DNA of 64,000 bases from Acidimicrobiales bacterium. Lineage in GTDB: Bacteria > Actinomycetota > Acidimicrobiia > Acidimicrobiales > Iamiaceae. The stretch is taken from assembly GCA_035547835.1 (NCBI GenBank), contig DASZTW010000011.1, positions 1 to 64,000 on the forward strand, written 5' to 3'. The notes beneath the pieces were generated by a model. It searched no databases. It saw nothing but the letters and a program-made list of their open reading frames with translations, and had not been told where the DNA came from. This document shows positions 41,059 to 49,557 of the stretch, in pieces; position 1 is the first letter of the stretch; every line of letters begins with the position of its first letter. The position numbers and the translations under genes are program-made.

Positions 41059-42546
41059 GTGGCCGCGGTGACGCCGATCTCGGTTTGGCGCGACACCCGC
41101 GGCGTCTCGGGCGGCGCGCCCGAAGCTCGCATGCCGGTCGCGACCGGCCGGTTGTCGTGCGTCGCCGCCGGCATCGGCCCACTCGAATCGCTCGGCGCCG
41201 GACTCGGCGACCGGACCGTCGCGTGGTTCCACACCGATCCGGCACTGCGTCCGCCATCGCTCGGCCACGTGCGTGCCGGCCAGGGCGAGGTCGACACCGA
41301 CGTGATGGCCCGCACGGTGCGCGCCGGTCTCGAGAGCGGCCTTCCGGTCGTCGGTGTGCTGCGCACCGCAGGGCTCGACACGATCGACGGGCTGCCGGGC
41401 CTCGACGGTTGGGGTCGGGTGGCCGCCGCAGCGGCCGCCGCGTCGGGGCTGGTGCCGACCGTGTTGGTGGTCGACGGGCCGTGCGTCGGAGGTCCGGCGC
41501 TGCTGCTCGGCCTGGTCGACGTGGTGGTGATGACCGCCGACGCATGGGCCTACCTCAACGGGCCCGCCGCGGCGGCACGCATGACCGGCGCTGCCTTGGG
41601 AGTCGGGATGGCCGCCGTCGACGCGCTCGGCGGCCCGGCCGTGCACGCCGCGTCGAGCGGCGCCGCCCACTTGGTGGTTCCCGACCTCGAAGAAGCCTTG
41701 GCGTCGGTGGCCGACTTGTTGGTGCACCTCCCCGACAACAGCCACGAGCCGGTCCGGCCGGTTCCGACCGCCGACCCAGCCGAGCGCGCCACGGTGGTGG
41801 CCGCGGCGGCCGTCCCGGCCGACACCCGCCGGTCCTACGACGTACGAGACGTGATCCACGACCTCGTCGACGACGGCGACTTCCTCGAGCTCCAGGAACG
41901 CTTCGGCACGAGCGTCGTCACCGGGGTGGGACGCATCGGCGGCCAGCCGGTGGGGCTCGTGGCCAACCAGCCCAGCCAGCTCGCAGGAGCGCTCGACATC
42001 GAGGGCTCGCAGAAAGGCGCACGGTTCGTGCGTTGGTGCGACGCGTTCGGCCTGCCGCTCGTGACGCTGGTCGACACGCCTGGGTTCCGGCCCGGCAAGG
42101 ACCAAGAGTGGCGCGGGATGATCCGCCACGGAGCGCAGCTCGCGTACGCGTACGCGATGGCCACCGTCCCCCGGGTGTGCGTGCTGTTGCGCAAGGCGTA
42201 CGGCGGCGCGTTCATCGTCATGGACTGCAAGACCATGGGCAACGACTGCTGCCTTGCCTGGCCTTCGGCCGAGATCGCGGTGATGGGTGCGGCCGGAGCA
42301 GTCGAGATCCTGCACCGGCGCGACTTGCTCGCCGCGCCCGACGACGAGCGCGACACGGTCCGCAAGCAGCTCGAAGCCACCTACGAGGAAACGCATTTGT
42401 CGCCCCGGATCGCCGCCGAGCGCGGCTACGTCGATGCCATCATCGACCCCACCGACACCCGCGCTGCGGTAGCGGGTGCCATCGCGGCGTTGACCGCCAA
42501 GCGGGAGCACCTGCCGCGCCGGCGCCACGACAACACGCCGCTGTGA
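41059..42546 (+). CDS. Acyl-CoA carboxylase carboxyltransferase in the fab operon
   Basis: 495 residues from GTG, four bases after fabF. Two crotonase-fold domains as in PccB/AccD-type subunits. The C-terminal half is well conserved ('LVTLVDTPGFRPGKDQEW', 'RKAYGGAFIVMDCKTMGND', 'WPSAEIAVMGAAGAVEIL') and closely parallels the second carboxyltransferase at 52749, down to the 'N-[TV]-P-L' C-terminus. The N-terminal half is diverged: 'VVDGPCVGGPALLLGLVD' stands for the oxyanion region, but the first 100 residues show little family likeness. Probably makes malonyl-CoA for the surrounding synthase. The biotin carboxylase and a functional AccB must be elsewhere. Confidence 0.82.
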   Translation: MAAVTPISVWRDTRGVSGGAPEARMPVATGRLSCVAAGIGPLESLGAGLGDRTVAWFHTDPALRPPSLGHVRAGQGEVDTDVMARTVRAGLESGLPVVGVLRTAGLDTIDGLPGLDGWGRVAAAAAAASGLVPTVLVVDGPCVGGPALLLGLVDVVVMTADAWAYLNGPAAAARMTGAALGVGMAAVDALGGPAVHAASSGAAHLVVPDLEEALASVADLLVHLPDNSHEPVRPVPTADPAERATVVAAAAVPADTRRSYDVRDVIHDLVDDGDFLELQERFGTSVVTGVGRIGGQPVGLVANQPSQLAGALDIEGSQKGARFVRWCDAFGLPLVTLVDTPGFRPGKDQEWRGMIRHGAQLAYAYAMATVPRVCVLLRKAYGGAFIVMDCKTMGNDCCLAWPSAEIAVMGAAGAVEILHRRDLLAAPDDERDTVRKQLEATYEETHLSPRIAAERGYVDAIIDPTDTRAAVAGAIAALTAKREHLPRRRHDNTPL

Positions 42547-42569
42547 CCCGCCGAGGAGACCCCGACACG

Positions 42570-43388
42570 ATGCTGCTCGAAGGCAAGAAGCTGGTGATCA
42601 CCGGCGTGCTGACCAAGGACTCCATCGCCGCGTCGGTGGCCCGCCTCGCGCAGGAGCACGGCGCTGAAGTGGTGCTCACCTCGTTCGGTCGCGCGTTGCG
42701 GATCACCGAGCGGGTGGCGCGCCAGCTCCCGACGGTCGCAGACGTGGTCGAGCTGGACGTCACCGACCCGGCCCACCACGAAGCCCTGGCCGCAGACCTC
42801 CGGGCGCGCTGGGGCCGGGTCGACGGCGTCCTGCACGCCGTCGGCTTCGCGCCCGAGCGCTGCTTGGGGTCGGGCATCCTCCCCGCCGACTGGGACGAGG
42901 TCTCGGTGGCGCTGCACGTATCCGCGTACTCGCTCAAGTCGCTGGCGGCCACGGTCGCACCGCTGATGACCGCGGGCGGCTCGATCGTGGGTCTCGACTT
43001 CGACGCGTCGCAGGCCTGGCCGGCGTACGACTGGATGGGGGTCGCCAAAGCGGCACTCGAGGCCACGTCTCGCTACCTGGCCCGCGACTTGGGCGCGCAG
43101 CGCATCCGGGTGAACCTGGTGGCCGCTGGTCCGTTGCGCACCGTGGCGGCCCGGTCGATCCCGGGGTTCGACGCGCTCGAAGCGGCGTGGGCGTCGCGGG
43201 CGCCCTTGGGTTGGGACACCAGAGACCCCGAGCCCACCGCGAAGGCATGCGTGGCGCTGCTGTCGGACTGGTTCCCGGCGACGTCGGGCGAGATCGTGCA
43301 CGTCGACGGCGGCGCGCACGCCGTGGCCGCGGGCGCGGCCGAGGTCGGGCTGGCGACCGGTGCGGACCCCGACGAGGCAAGGCGATGA
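42570..43388 (+). CDS. fabI: Enoyl-ACP reductase
   Basis: 272 residues, ATG after GAGGAG. InhA/FabI family, NADH-dependent last step of elongation. 'LVITGVLTKDSIAASVARLA' is the cofactor motif; Tyr and Lys of the Y-x6-K active site are in 'YDWMGVAKAALEATSRYLAR'; 'LVAAGPLRTVAARSIPGF' is the substrate loop with the InhA-like 'AGPLRT.A' string. Triclosan- and isoniazid-type inhibitors target this family in other bacteria. Confidence 0.92.
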   Translation: MLLEGKKLVITGVLTKDSIAASVARLAQEHGAEVVLTSFGRALRITERVARQLPTVADVVELDVTDPAHHEALAADLRARWGRVDGVLHAVGFAPERCLGSGILPADWDEVSVALHVSAYSLKSLAATVAPLMTAGGSIVGLDFDASQAWPAYDWMGVAKAALEATSRYLARDLGAQRIRVNLVAAGPLRTVAARSIPGFDALEAAWASRAPLGWDTRDPEPTAKACVALLSDWFPATSGEIVHVDGGAHAVAAGAAEVGLATGADPDEARR

Positions 43389-43810
43389 CGCTCGACCCGC
43401 ACGTGGCGCTGCTGCCGCACCGGCCCCCGTTTCGGTTCGTCGACCGCGTCGAGGAGCTGGTGCCCGCCGAGCGGGCGGTGGGCGTGTACCGGGTGACGGG
43501 CGACGAACCGTTCCTCGCCGGCCACTTCCCCGGCAACCCGGTGTTCCCGGGGGTGCTGCAACTCGAGGCGTTGGCCCAGGTCGGCGCGATCGCGGTGCTG
43601 GCCGACGACCGCTACGCGGCCACGCTGCCGCTGTTCGGCGGCGTCGAGCACGTGCGGTTCCGGCGCCAGGTCGTGCCCGGCGACGAGCTTCGTCTCGAGG
43701 TCGTGGTCGAACAGCTCTCGGCCCGAGCCGGTTGGGCGCAAGCGACGGCCACCGTCGACGGCTCCAAGACGTGCGCGGCGCGGATCCTGTTCGCACTCGC
43801 CAAGCCCTGA
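43385..43810 (+). CDS. fabZ: 3-hydroxyacyl-ACP dehydratase
   Basis: 141 residues, start overlapping fabI stop (ATGA). Hotdog fold: 'LLPHRPPFRFVDRVEEL', catalytic His in 'GHFPGNPVFPGVL' and Glu in 'LQLEALAQ'. Completes the elongation cycle. Last gene of the fab operon. Confidence 0.92.
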   Translation: MTLDPHVALLPHRPPFRFVDRVEELVPAERAVGVYRVTGDEPFLAGHFPGNPVFPGVLQLEALAQVGAIAVLADDRYAATLPLFGGVEHVRFRRQVVPGDELRLEVVVEQLSARAGWAQATATVDGSKTCAARILFALAKP

Positions 43811-43866
43811 TCGGCCGTCCCGCGGTCGGCGTCCTGGCTGGCGGCGCGCGCCTCGATGCCCGCGGA

Positions 43867-43872
43867 TAGGTT
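43867..43872 (+). promoter_or_regulatory. -10 box of a lipoprotein gene (leaderless)
   Basis: TAGGTT, 7 bases before the GTG at 43880. Confidence 0.6.
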
Positions 43873-43879
43873 GACCGCC

Positions 43880-44455
43880 GTGCAGCGCGAGTGGCGGCGG
43901 TCGCGGGTCCTGGCAGCGGCGACGGCCTTGGCCGTCGCGGTGGTCATCGGGGCGGGGTGCAGCGGCGGCAGTGGTGGGCTCGGCACGTCGGGCTCGTCGT
44001 CGTCGACTTCGCCGGCCCGCGCCGGGTCCACCGCGGGATCGACTCCGGTGACCGACGGGTCCACCACGACTCAACGGTCATCGACGTCGACCACGCCCGT
44101 CGATGCCGGCGACCACGGCCCTGATTACTTCACGTCACCGTCGAAGAACATCGGCTGTTACCTCGACGCCGCGCAAGTGCGCTGCGACGTCGGGGACAAG
44201 ACCTGGACGGCGCCGCCCCCCGACACGCCGTGCCCGCTCGATTACGGCCACGGGGTGCTGATGGAGGCGGGCAAGGCCCCCGTCTTCAGCTGCGCGGGCG
44301 ACACCACCCTCGGCGGGCCGGACGTGCTGGCGTACGGCCAGACCGCACAGCGCGGCCACTTGGTGTGCGCGTCGACCGAAGGCGGCATGACGTGCAGCGA
44401 TCTCACGTCGGGTCACAGCTTCACCGTCGCCCGCGAGAGCTACGCGCTGCACTGA
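43880..44455 (+). CDS. Secreted lipoprotein (DUF6636-like)
   Basis: 191 residues from GTG, set by the -10 box. Signal peptide with lipobox 'VVIGAGC' (Cys about 27), a Ser/Thr/Gly linker of about 55 residues, then a small domain with four or more cysteines: 'SPSKNIGCYLDAAQVRCDVG', 'PCPLDYGHG', 'VFSCAGDTTL', 'VCASTEGGMTCSD'. The paired Cys and the 'F.SPS.NI.C' start are like secreted actinobacterial proteins of the DUF6636 type. Role unknown. Confidence 0.75.
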   Translation: MQREWRRSRVLAAATALAVAVVIGAGCSGGSGGLGTSGSSSSTSPARAGSTAGSTPVTDGSTTTQRSSTSTTPVDAGDHGPDYFTSPSKNIGCYLDAAQVRCDVGDKTWTAPPPDTPCPLDYGHGVLMEAGKAPVFSCAGDTTLGGPDVLAYGQTAQRGHLVCASTEGGMTCSDLTSGHSFTVARESYALH

Positions 44456-44465
44456 CCTCCGCCCG

Positions 44466-45107
44466 TCACGCCTCCGGCGGCCGGGGCTCGCGCCACATCA
44501 GCCAGATGCGAGGCCCGTCGGGGAAATCGTGGGTCTCGGTCACCTCGAAGCCGTGCCGCTCGTAGAACGGCACGTTCGACTCCTTCGAGGACTCCAGATA
44601 CGCAGGTAGGCCATCGGCGTCGCAGCGCGCCAGCGTCGGCGCCAGCAGCGACGAGCCGACGCCGCGGCCTTGGTGATCGGGGTGCGTGCCGAGGAACCCG
44701 AGGTAGTAGTGCGGTTCGGTGGGGTGGCGCTTGTCGATCTGGTCGAGGCTCGACAGTGCCCGCGGCATGCGGACGCCGAACAAGCGGAGCGACGCGGGCG
44801 CCAGGCCGAGGATGCCGACGAACCCCAGCTTCCAGCGTCCCGGCGGCGCCCACAGCGCGCCGCCTTGTTGCGCGTCGTTGGTCCAGCAGCCGTCGAGCTT
44901 GTGATAGTGCCGAGCCTCGGTGCGGAAGAACGGCACCGCACGCTCGGGGCGCTGGCGCATCCGGTCGTCGGTGAGCCACGCCCAGATCGGGTCATCGTGG
45001 AACGCCATCGCCAACGCGTGGGCCACCGCGCCGATTTCGTCGCGCGTGCCGAGCCGGGCGGGGGAGGACTCCGCTCCCGCGGCGCCGGCGCCGCTTGCCG
45101 CGCTCAT
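44466..45107 (-). CDS. GNAT-family N-acetyltransferase
   Basis: 213 residues. AcCoA-binding motif A: 'YYLGFLGTHPDHQGRGVGSS' (about 136-155) with Q-x-x-G-x-G, then 'LESSKESNVPFYERHGF' as motif B. Transfers an acetyl group to an unknown amine. The start overlaps the stop of the ligase gene (ATGA), so it is the second gene of that minus-strand pair. Confidence 0.85.
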   Translation of the reverse strand: MSAASGAGAAGAESSPARLGTRDEIGAVAHALAMAFHDDPIWAWLTDDRMRQRPERAVPFFRTEARHYHKLDGCWTNDAQQGGALWAPPGRWKLGFVGILGLAPASLRLFGVRMPRALSSLDQIDKRHPTEPHYYLGFLGTHPDHQGRGVGSSLLAPTLARCDADGLPAYLESSKESNVPFYERHGFEVTETHDFPDGPRIWLMWREPRPPEA

Positions 45108-46231
45108 TGCTGACCTGCCGCGAAGATCTGCCGTAGCTCGATCGGCGGTGCGACATCGAGCTGGTCGTAGCGGCACGACTCCGGCTCGCGGTCGGGACGC
45201 CAGCGTTTGAACCGAGCGGTGGCACGGAACCGGGCGGGCGGACCCCACGACCCCGACGGGTCGCCTTGCAGCTGCGTGAACGACACTTCGGCCACCAGGC
45301 CCATCTTCAGCGGAACCCACGACAGATCCTTGGTGCCGGTCCAGCGGCTCACCCCGCCGGGCAATCGGGCGCCGCTGGCGACCGCTGCGGTCTGCGCCTC
45401 GATCCACCCGGCCCACGGGTGGCCGTCGAGGGTGTTGGTGGCCCACGGTTCGAGCTCGGCGACGAGGGCCTTGCGGCGGGCCGCCGAGAACGACGACGCC
45501 ACGCCCACGTGGTGCAGGGTGCCGTCGTTGTCGTACAGGCCGAGCAGCAACGAGCCGGGGCCGTCACCGGACTTGTGGAGCCGGTACCCCGCCACCACAC
45601 AGTCGGCCGTCCGCTCGTGTTTGACCTTGACCATCGCCCGCTCCCCGGGCCGGTAGCAGAGGTCGCCGCGCTTGGCCACGACCCCGTCGAGCCCCGCACC
45701 TTCGAACCGTTCGAACCAGTCGCGGGCTTCGTCGGCCGACGACGTGATCGGGGTGAGGTGCACTCTGGTGTCCCCCGACGGGACCGCGTCGAGGACCGAC
45801 TCGAGAAACGCACGTCGCTGGTCGAACCCGAGCGGTCGGCAGTCCTCGTCGCCGATGGCGAGCAGGTCGAAGGCCACCAACGACGACGGGGTCTCCGCAG
45901 CCAGCCGGTTGATGCGCGACTCGGCAGGGTGGATGCGATTGCCGAGCGCGTCCCAGTCGAGGCCGTGTGGGCCGGTGACCACGAGCTCGCCGTCGAGGAC
46001 GCACCGCGGCGGGAGCGCTGCCTTCACGGCCGCGACCATCTCCGGGAAGTAACGCGTGAGCGGCTTGGTCGAGCGACTGCCGAGGGCGACATCGTCGCCG
46101 TCGCGGTAGACGATGCAACGGAAGCCGTCCCACTTCGGCTCGTAGCGCCAGCTGGCTTCGGCATCGTCGGGTACGTCGGGCGCCGCCTTGGCCAGCATCG
46201 GGTCGAGCGGCGGCATCACGGGGAGATCCAC
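45104..46231 (-). CDS. ATP-dependent DNA ligase (LigC/LigD ligase type)
   Basis: 375 residues from GTG, set by a TAGCGT box 8 bases ahead. Nucleotidyltransferase core with the AMP-binding lysine in 'EPKWDGFRCIVYRDG', motif III 'LVAFDLLAIGDE', motif IV 'EGAGLDGVVAKRGD', motif V 'MVKVKHERTADCVV', followed by an OB fold. Seals double-strand breaks in non-homologous end joining or other repair. In many bacteria this domain is fused with the polymerase seen here at 32869; here they are apart. Confidence 0.9.
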   Translation of the reverse strand: MDLPVMPPLDPMLAKAAPDVPDDAEASWRYEPKWDGFRCIVYRDGDDVALGSRSTKPLTRYFPEMVAAVKAALPPRCVLDGELVVTGPHGLDWDALGNRIHPAESRINRLAAETPSSLVAFDLLAIGDEDCRPLGFDQRRAFLESVLDAVPSGDTRVHLTPITSSADEARDWFERFEGAGLDGVVAKRGDLCYRPGERAMVKVKHERTADCVVAGYRLHKSGDGPGSLLLGLYDNDGTLHHVGVASSFSAARRKALVAELEPWATNTLDGHPWAGWIEAQTAAVASGARLPGGVSRWTGTKDLSWVPLKMGLVAEVSFTQLQGDPSGSWGPPARFRATARFKRWRPDREPESCRYDQLDVAPPIELRQIFAAGQQ

Positions 46232-46239
46232 GTGGGAGC

Positions 46240-46245
46240 ACGCTA
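46240..46245 (-). promoter_or_regulatory. -10 box of the ligase gene (leaderless)
   Basis: TAGCGT on the minus strand, 8 bases before the GTG at 46231. Confidence 0.55.
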
Positions 46246-46310
46246 CAAGGGCGCGCCGTGAGCGCGTGTGGCCGCCGTGGTCGGTGCTTGCGAGGTGGCG
46301 GGCCGCGTCA

Positions 46311-46316
46311 TAGGTT
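46311..46316 (+). promoter_or_regulatory. -10 box of the cupredoxin gene
   Basis: TAGGTT, 40 bases before the ATG at 46357, which has its own GGGAG site. Here a leader is present, unlike most neighbours. Confidence 0.45.
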
Positions 46317-46356
46317 CGGCCAGCGAGCAACCGGGCGACGGCGGGACGGGAGACGC

Positions 46357-46908
46357 ATGGCGGGTTCAGCGAGGTGTACCGACAAGCGGCAGCGCGCCGG
46401 CGGCGACATGGCCGATCGAGTGGCCGATCGCCTAGCTGATCCGCGTGCGGGTACGGCTGGCCTGGTCCGGCACCGAGTGCTCGTCGCGTTCGTCGTGGTG
46501 ACCTCGCTGGTGTTCGTGCCGGCGTTGGTGGCCGCCTGCGGGTCGAGCTCGAAGGGCTCGGCAGACTCAGGCGCCACCGACACGACCGCCGAGCCGGCAG
46601 GGTTCGGTACGCCGGTCAGCGAGCCCGGCTCGTCGGTGACGATCGACGCGATCGACAACGACTTCGAACCGAAGAACATCGAGATCCACGCCGGCACCAA
46701 GGTCACGTTCACCAACAAGGGCCGCAACCAGCACGACGTGGTGGCCGTCGATCCCGCCAAGTTCGACTTCGGGATCGACGAATCGAAGTTCGCACCCGGC
46801 GACAGCGAGACATTCACCTTCGCCAAGCCGGGCGTCTACCCGTACTACTGCTCGCTGCACGCCACGGCCACGGTGGGCGACATGCGGGGACAGGTCATCG
46901 TCAAGTGA
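46357..46908 (+). CDS. Cupredoxin-domain lipoprotein
   Basis: 183 residues, ATG after GGGAG; an ATG at 46408 is possible. Hydrophobic segment ending in lipobox 'LVAAC' (Cys about 63), Ser/Ala linker, then a plastocyanin-like barrel. Copper ligands are present: His in 'GRNQHDVVAV', Cys and His in 'YYCSLHATA', Met in 'VGDMRGQVIV'. Small blue-copper electron carrier or copper-binding protein on the cell surface. It is followed by two more secreted-protein genes. Confidence 0.85.
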   Translation: MAGSARCTDKRQRAGGDMADRVADRLADPRAGTAGLVRHRVLVAFVVVTSLVFVPALVAACGSSSKGSADSGATDTTAEPAGFGTPVSEPGSSVTIDAIDNDFEPKNIEIHAGTKVTFTNKGRNQHDVVAVDPAKFDFGIDESKFAPGDSETFTFAKPGVYPYYCSLHATATVGDMRGQVIVK

Positions 46909-46951
46909 GCCGGTCGGATCCGCCGTGGGTCCGTCGATCAAGGGGGCAGTC

Positions 46952-48316
46952 ATGAAGGCAACGAGGCCGAGGACCACCGGTCGCAAGGCGACCGCCGCGC
47001 TGCTCGGCATGTTGTTGGCGGTGAGCGTGGTGGCCGCCTGCGGGTCGTCGAAGAAGGGCGCCGCCGGCACGTCCGGCCGTACGTTGAAGGTGCCCTCGGA
47101 CTACAAGACGATCACCGCCGCGGTGCAGGCCGCCAAGCCGGGCGACCTCGTCTTGGTGGCGCCGGGCGTGTACCACGAGGCGGTCGACGTGACCACGAAC
47201 GACATCGTGATCCGCGGCGAGGACCGCAACAAGGTCATCCTCGACGGCGACTTCACCAAGGCCAACGGCATTCGTGTGCTGAACGCCAAAGGCGTGGCCG
47301 TCGAGAACATGACCGCCCGCGACTACAAGAGCAACGGGTTCTTCTGGACCGGTTCCGACGGCTACCGCGGCTCGTACCTCACTGCCTACCGCAACGGCGA
47401 CTACGGGGTCTACGCGTTCAAGTCGACGCACGGCCTGTTCGAGAACAGCTACGCGTCGGGGAGCCCGGATGCCGGTTTCTACATCGGTGGCTGCCAGCCG
47501 TGCGACGCGCTGATCCGCAACGTCGTGTCGGAGTACAACGGCCTTGGCTACTCGGGCACCAACAGCGGCGGCAACCTCGTCATCATGACGTCGACGTTCC
47601 GTCACAACCGTGCGGGCGTGGTGCCCAACACCGGCAGCTACGAGCCCTGCTACCCCGAGCGCGACAACACGATCGTCGGCAACCTCGTCTACGACAACAA
47701 CTACGACCAGGGTCCCGCCATCGACAGCGCGCGCCTCGCGCAGGAGAACGGCATCCTCATCGCGGGTGGCTGGAACAACAAGGTCCTGCGCAACTTGGTG
47801 TACGACCACAAGCTCACCGGCATCGCGCTCGTCCCGTACCCGGAGACGAACCCGTCCGACGTGGTGCCCACCAACCCGCCCAAGACCTGCGCGGAGCAGG
47901 CCCAGCAACCCAAGCCCACCAACGTGCCCGCTGCCGAGCTGTGGCCGTCGAAGGGCAACACCGTCGAGGGCAACGTCGTGCGCGACTCGGGCCTGGCCGA
48001 CCTGGCCACGGCCGACAGCGACGCCAGCGCCAAGAACTGCTTCGCCGACAACACGTCCAAGGTGACAGCACCGCTCGACCTCGAGACGCTGCTGCCGTGC
48101 AGCGGAACGGGATCCGGCGACTTCACCAAGGGACCGCTCGACCTCGCCAAGTTGGTCGCTCGTGAGACCGCGCCGTCGGGCGACTACAAGACCCAGCCGG
48201 TGCCGGCACCACAGCCGAACATGCCGGACGCCAAGTCCGCCAAGGCGGTGCCGGCCACGAACGTGCCGCCGACCGTCGACATCGACGCGGTCAAGGTTCC
48301 CAAGGCCCCGAGTTGA
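46952..48316 (+). CDS. Right-handed beta-helix lipoprotein
   Basis: 454 residues. Lipobox 'VSVVAAC' (Cys about 30). Residues about 45-310 form parallel beta-helix rungs like NosD/pectate-lyase proteins: 'TITAAVQAAKPGDLVLVAPG', 'IVIRGEDRNKVILDGDF', 'VAVENMTARDYKSNGFF', 'HGLFENSYASG', 'GILIAGGWNNKVLRNLVYDH'. The C-terminal 100 residues are Pro/Lys-rich. Probably binds or cleaves polysaccharide, or acts as a NosD-like periplasmic protein; the adjacent cupredoxin gene is compatible with a copper link. The stop overlaps the TTG start of the next gene. Confidence 0.8.
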   Translation: MKATRPRTTGRKATAALLGMLLAVSVVAACGSSKKGAAGTSGRTLKVPSDYKTITAAVQAAKPGDLVLVAPGVYHEAVDVTTNDIVIRGEDRNKVILDGDFTKANGIRVLNAKGVAVENMTARDYKSNGFFWTGSDGYRGSYLTAYRNGDYGVYAFKSTHGLFENSYASGSPDAGFYIGGCQPCDALIRNVVSEYNGLGYSGTNSGGNLVIMTSTFRHNRAGVVPNTGSYEPCYPERDNTIVGNLVYDNNYDQGPAIDSARLAQENGILIAGGWNNKVLRNLVYDHKLTGIALVPYPETNPSDVVPTNPPKTCAEQAQQPKPTNVPAAELWPSKGNTVEGNVVRDSGLADLATADSDASAKNCFADNTSKVTAPLDLETLLPCSGTGSGDFTKGPLDLAKLVARETAPSGDYKTQPVPAPQPNMPDAKSAKAVPATNVPPTVDIDAVKVPKAPS

Positions 48317-49290
48317 CGGCTCCCGGTGCAGCCGCCCGCCGGGCGGCGGTGGGCGTGCTGGCCGTGGTGCTGGTTGCGGCCGCGGTCGGCCTCGCGGGCT
48401 GGGCTGCCGCCACCGGCTCCGGTCCCACGACGGCCGCGTCGGCGGCCCCGGTGAACCCCAACCAGTCACTCACCTCCTTCGGCGGGCAGTTCCTCGCGTC
48501 GTGCCCGTACAGTCACACGCGCCCCGACGACCCGATCGTGCACATGGGCATGCCGGGCATGTCGCACTTGCACGAGTTCTTCGGCAACGACACCACCGAC
48601 GCGGCCACCACGTTCGCCAGCTTGCGTCGCGGTTCGAGCACCTGCAGCGAGGCCGGTGACCGATCCGGCTACTGGGTGCCGGCGCTGTACGTCGGCGCGA
48701 AGCGAGTACCGCCGGTGCGGGTCGACGCGTACTACCGGGTCCCCAACGGCGTGAAGCCGGCGGCCGTCCGCCCCTTCCCCGACGGCCTCGAAGCGCTGGC
48801 CGGCAACCAGCACGCCACCGCCACCCAGTCGCTCGACGTCGTGGCGTGGACGTGCGGCTTGTCGCCGGACCTGACGACCTCGCCGCCGTCGACCTGCGGG
48901 CCCGACCGGCCTCTGCAACTCCGCCTGACGTTCCCCTCTTGCTGGGATGGCCATCACGCGGCCAGCGCCGACCACGTGTCGCACCTCGCGTACCCCACGG
49001 CCGCCGGCTGCCCCGGGTCGCACCCGGTGCCCATCCCGCAACTGACGCTGGCGGTGCACTACCCGGTGTACGGCAAGCTCGGCGAAGTGCACCTCGCCTC
49101 GGGATCGACGGTCACCGCACACGGCGACTTCTTCGACGGTTGGGACCCGGCCCGGCTGCGGGCGCAGGTCGCCGGCTGCCTGAACCGCGACGTGACCTGC
49201 GGGATCGTGGGCGGCACGTTCCACACCGGCCCGGGCTCGGGCGACCGCGACACGTACAACCTCCCGGCGTACTCCGGCGACGAGTCGTGA
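48313..49290 (+). CDS. DUF1996-domain secreted protein
   Basis: 325 residues from TTG (TTGA overlap with the preceding stop). N-terminal membrane or signal helix 'AVGVLAVVLVAAAVGLAGWA'. The DUF1996 domain follows: 'DDPIVHMGMPGMSHLHEFFG' (about 70-90), 'SGYWVPALYVGAKRVPP', 'TFPSCWDGHHAASADHVSHL', 'LTLAVHYPV'. Conserved His and Cys suggest metal binding. The family is found in fungi and actinobacteria, with no fixed function. Likely secreted with the beta-helix protein. Confidence 0.85.
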   Translation: MTAPGAAARRAAVGVLAVVLVAAAVGLAGWAAATGSGPTTAASAAPVNPNQSLTSFGGQFLASCPYSHTRPDDPIVHMGMPGMSHLHEFFGNDTTDAATTFASLRRGSSTCSEAGDRSGYWVPALYVGAKRVPPVRVDAYYRVPNGVKPAAVRPFPDGLEALAGNQHATATQSLDVVAWTCGLSPDLTTSPPSTCGPDRPLQLRLTFPSCWDGHHAASADHVSHLAYPTAAGCPGSHPVPIPQLTLAVHYPVYGKLGEVHLASGSTVTAHGDFFDGWDPARLRAQVAGCLNRDVTCGIVGGTFHTGPGSGDRDTYNLPAYSGDES

Positions 49291-49343
49291 TCGGCGAGGA
49301 CCAACCGGGAGCGCTGCCAGCTTCGTTGCGGGGATGAGTCGGG

Positions 49344-49359
49344 GATCACGAACGTGATC
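49344..49359. terminator. Inverted repeat between convergent genes
   Basis: GATCACG (49344-49350) and CGTGATC (49353-49359), two-base spacer, in the 267-base gap between the DUF1996 and nitroreductase genes. No other feature seen in this gap. May be a bidirectional terminator or a protein site. Confidence 0.35.
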
Positions 49360-49557
49360 TCCGCGGTGTGGCCCGACTGAAGTCCGCGTGGGCCTGCAGC
49401 AGTCTTGGTGGGACCCCCGAACGACAGGAGGTCCGCCTGCGACGGGTCGGCCATGCCGCACTCGGCGCTCGCGTGGATGTTCGCCGGCCCGGTCTCGAGG
49501 CTGCCTACGGAGGAGTTGCCCTCCGACCTGGCGCGGCGCCGTCCCCAGCGGCTGGGG

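Noticed and set aside
39672-42528. Two minus-strand frames of over 560 codons opposite fabF and the carboxyltransferase
   Set aside because: Shadows of conserved enzymes; no motif or ribosome site of their own.
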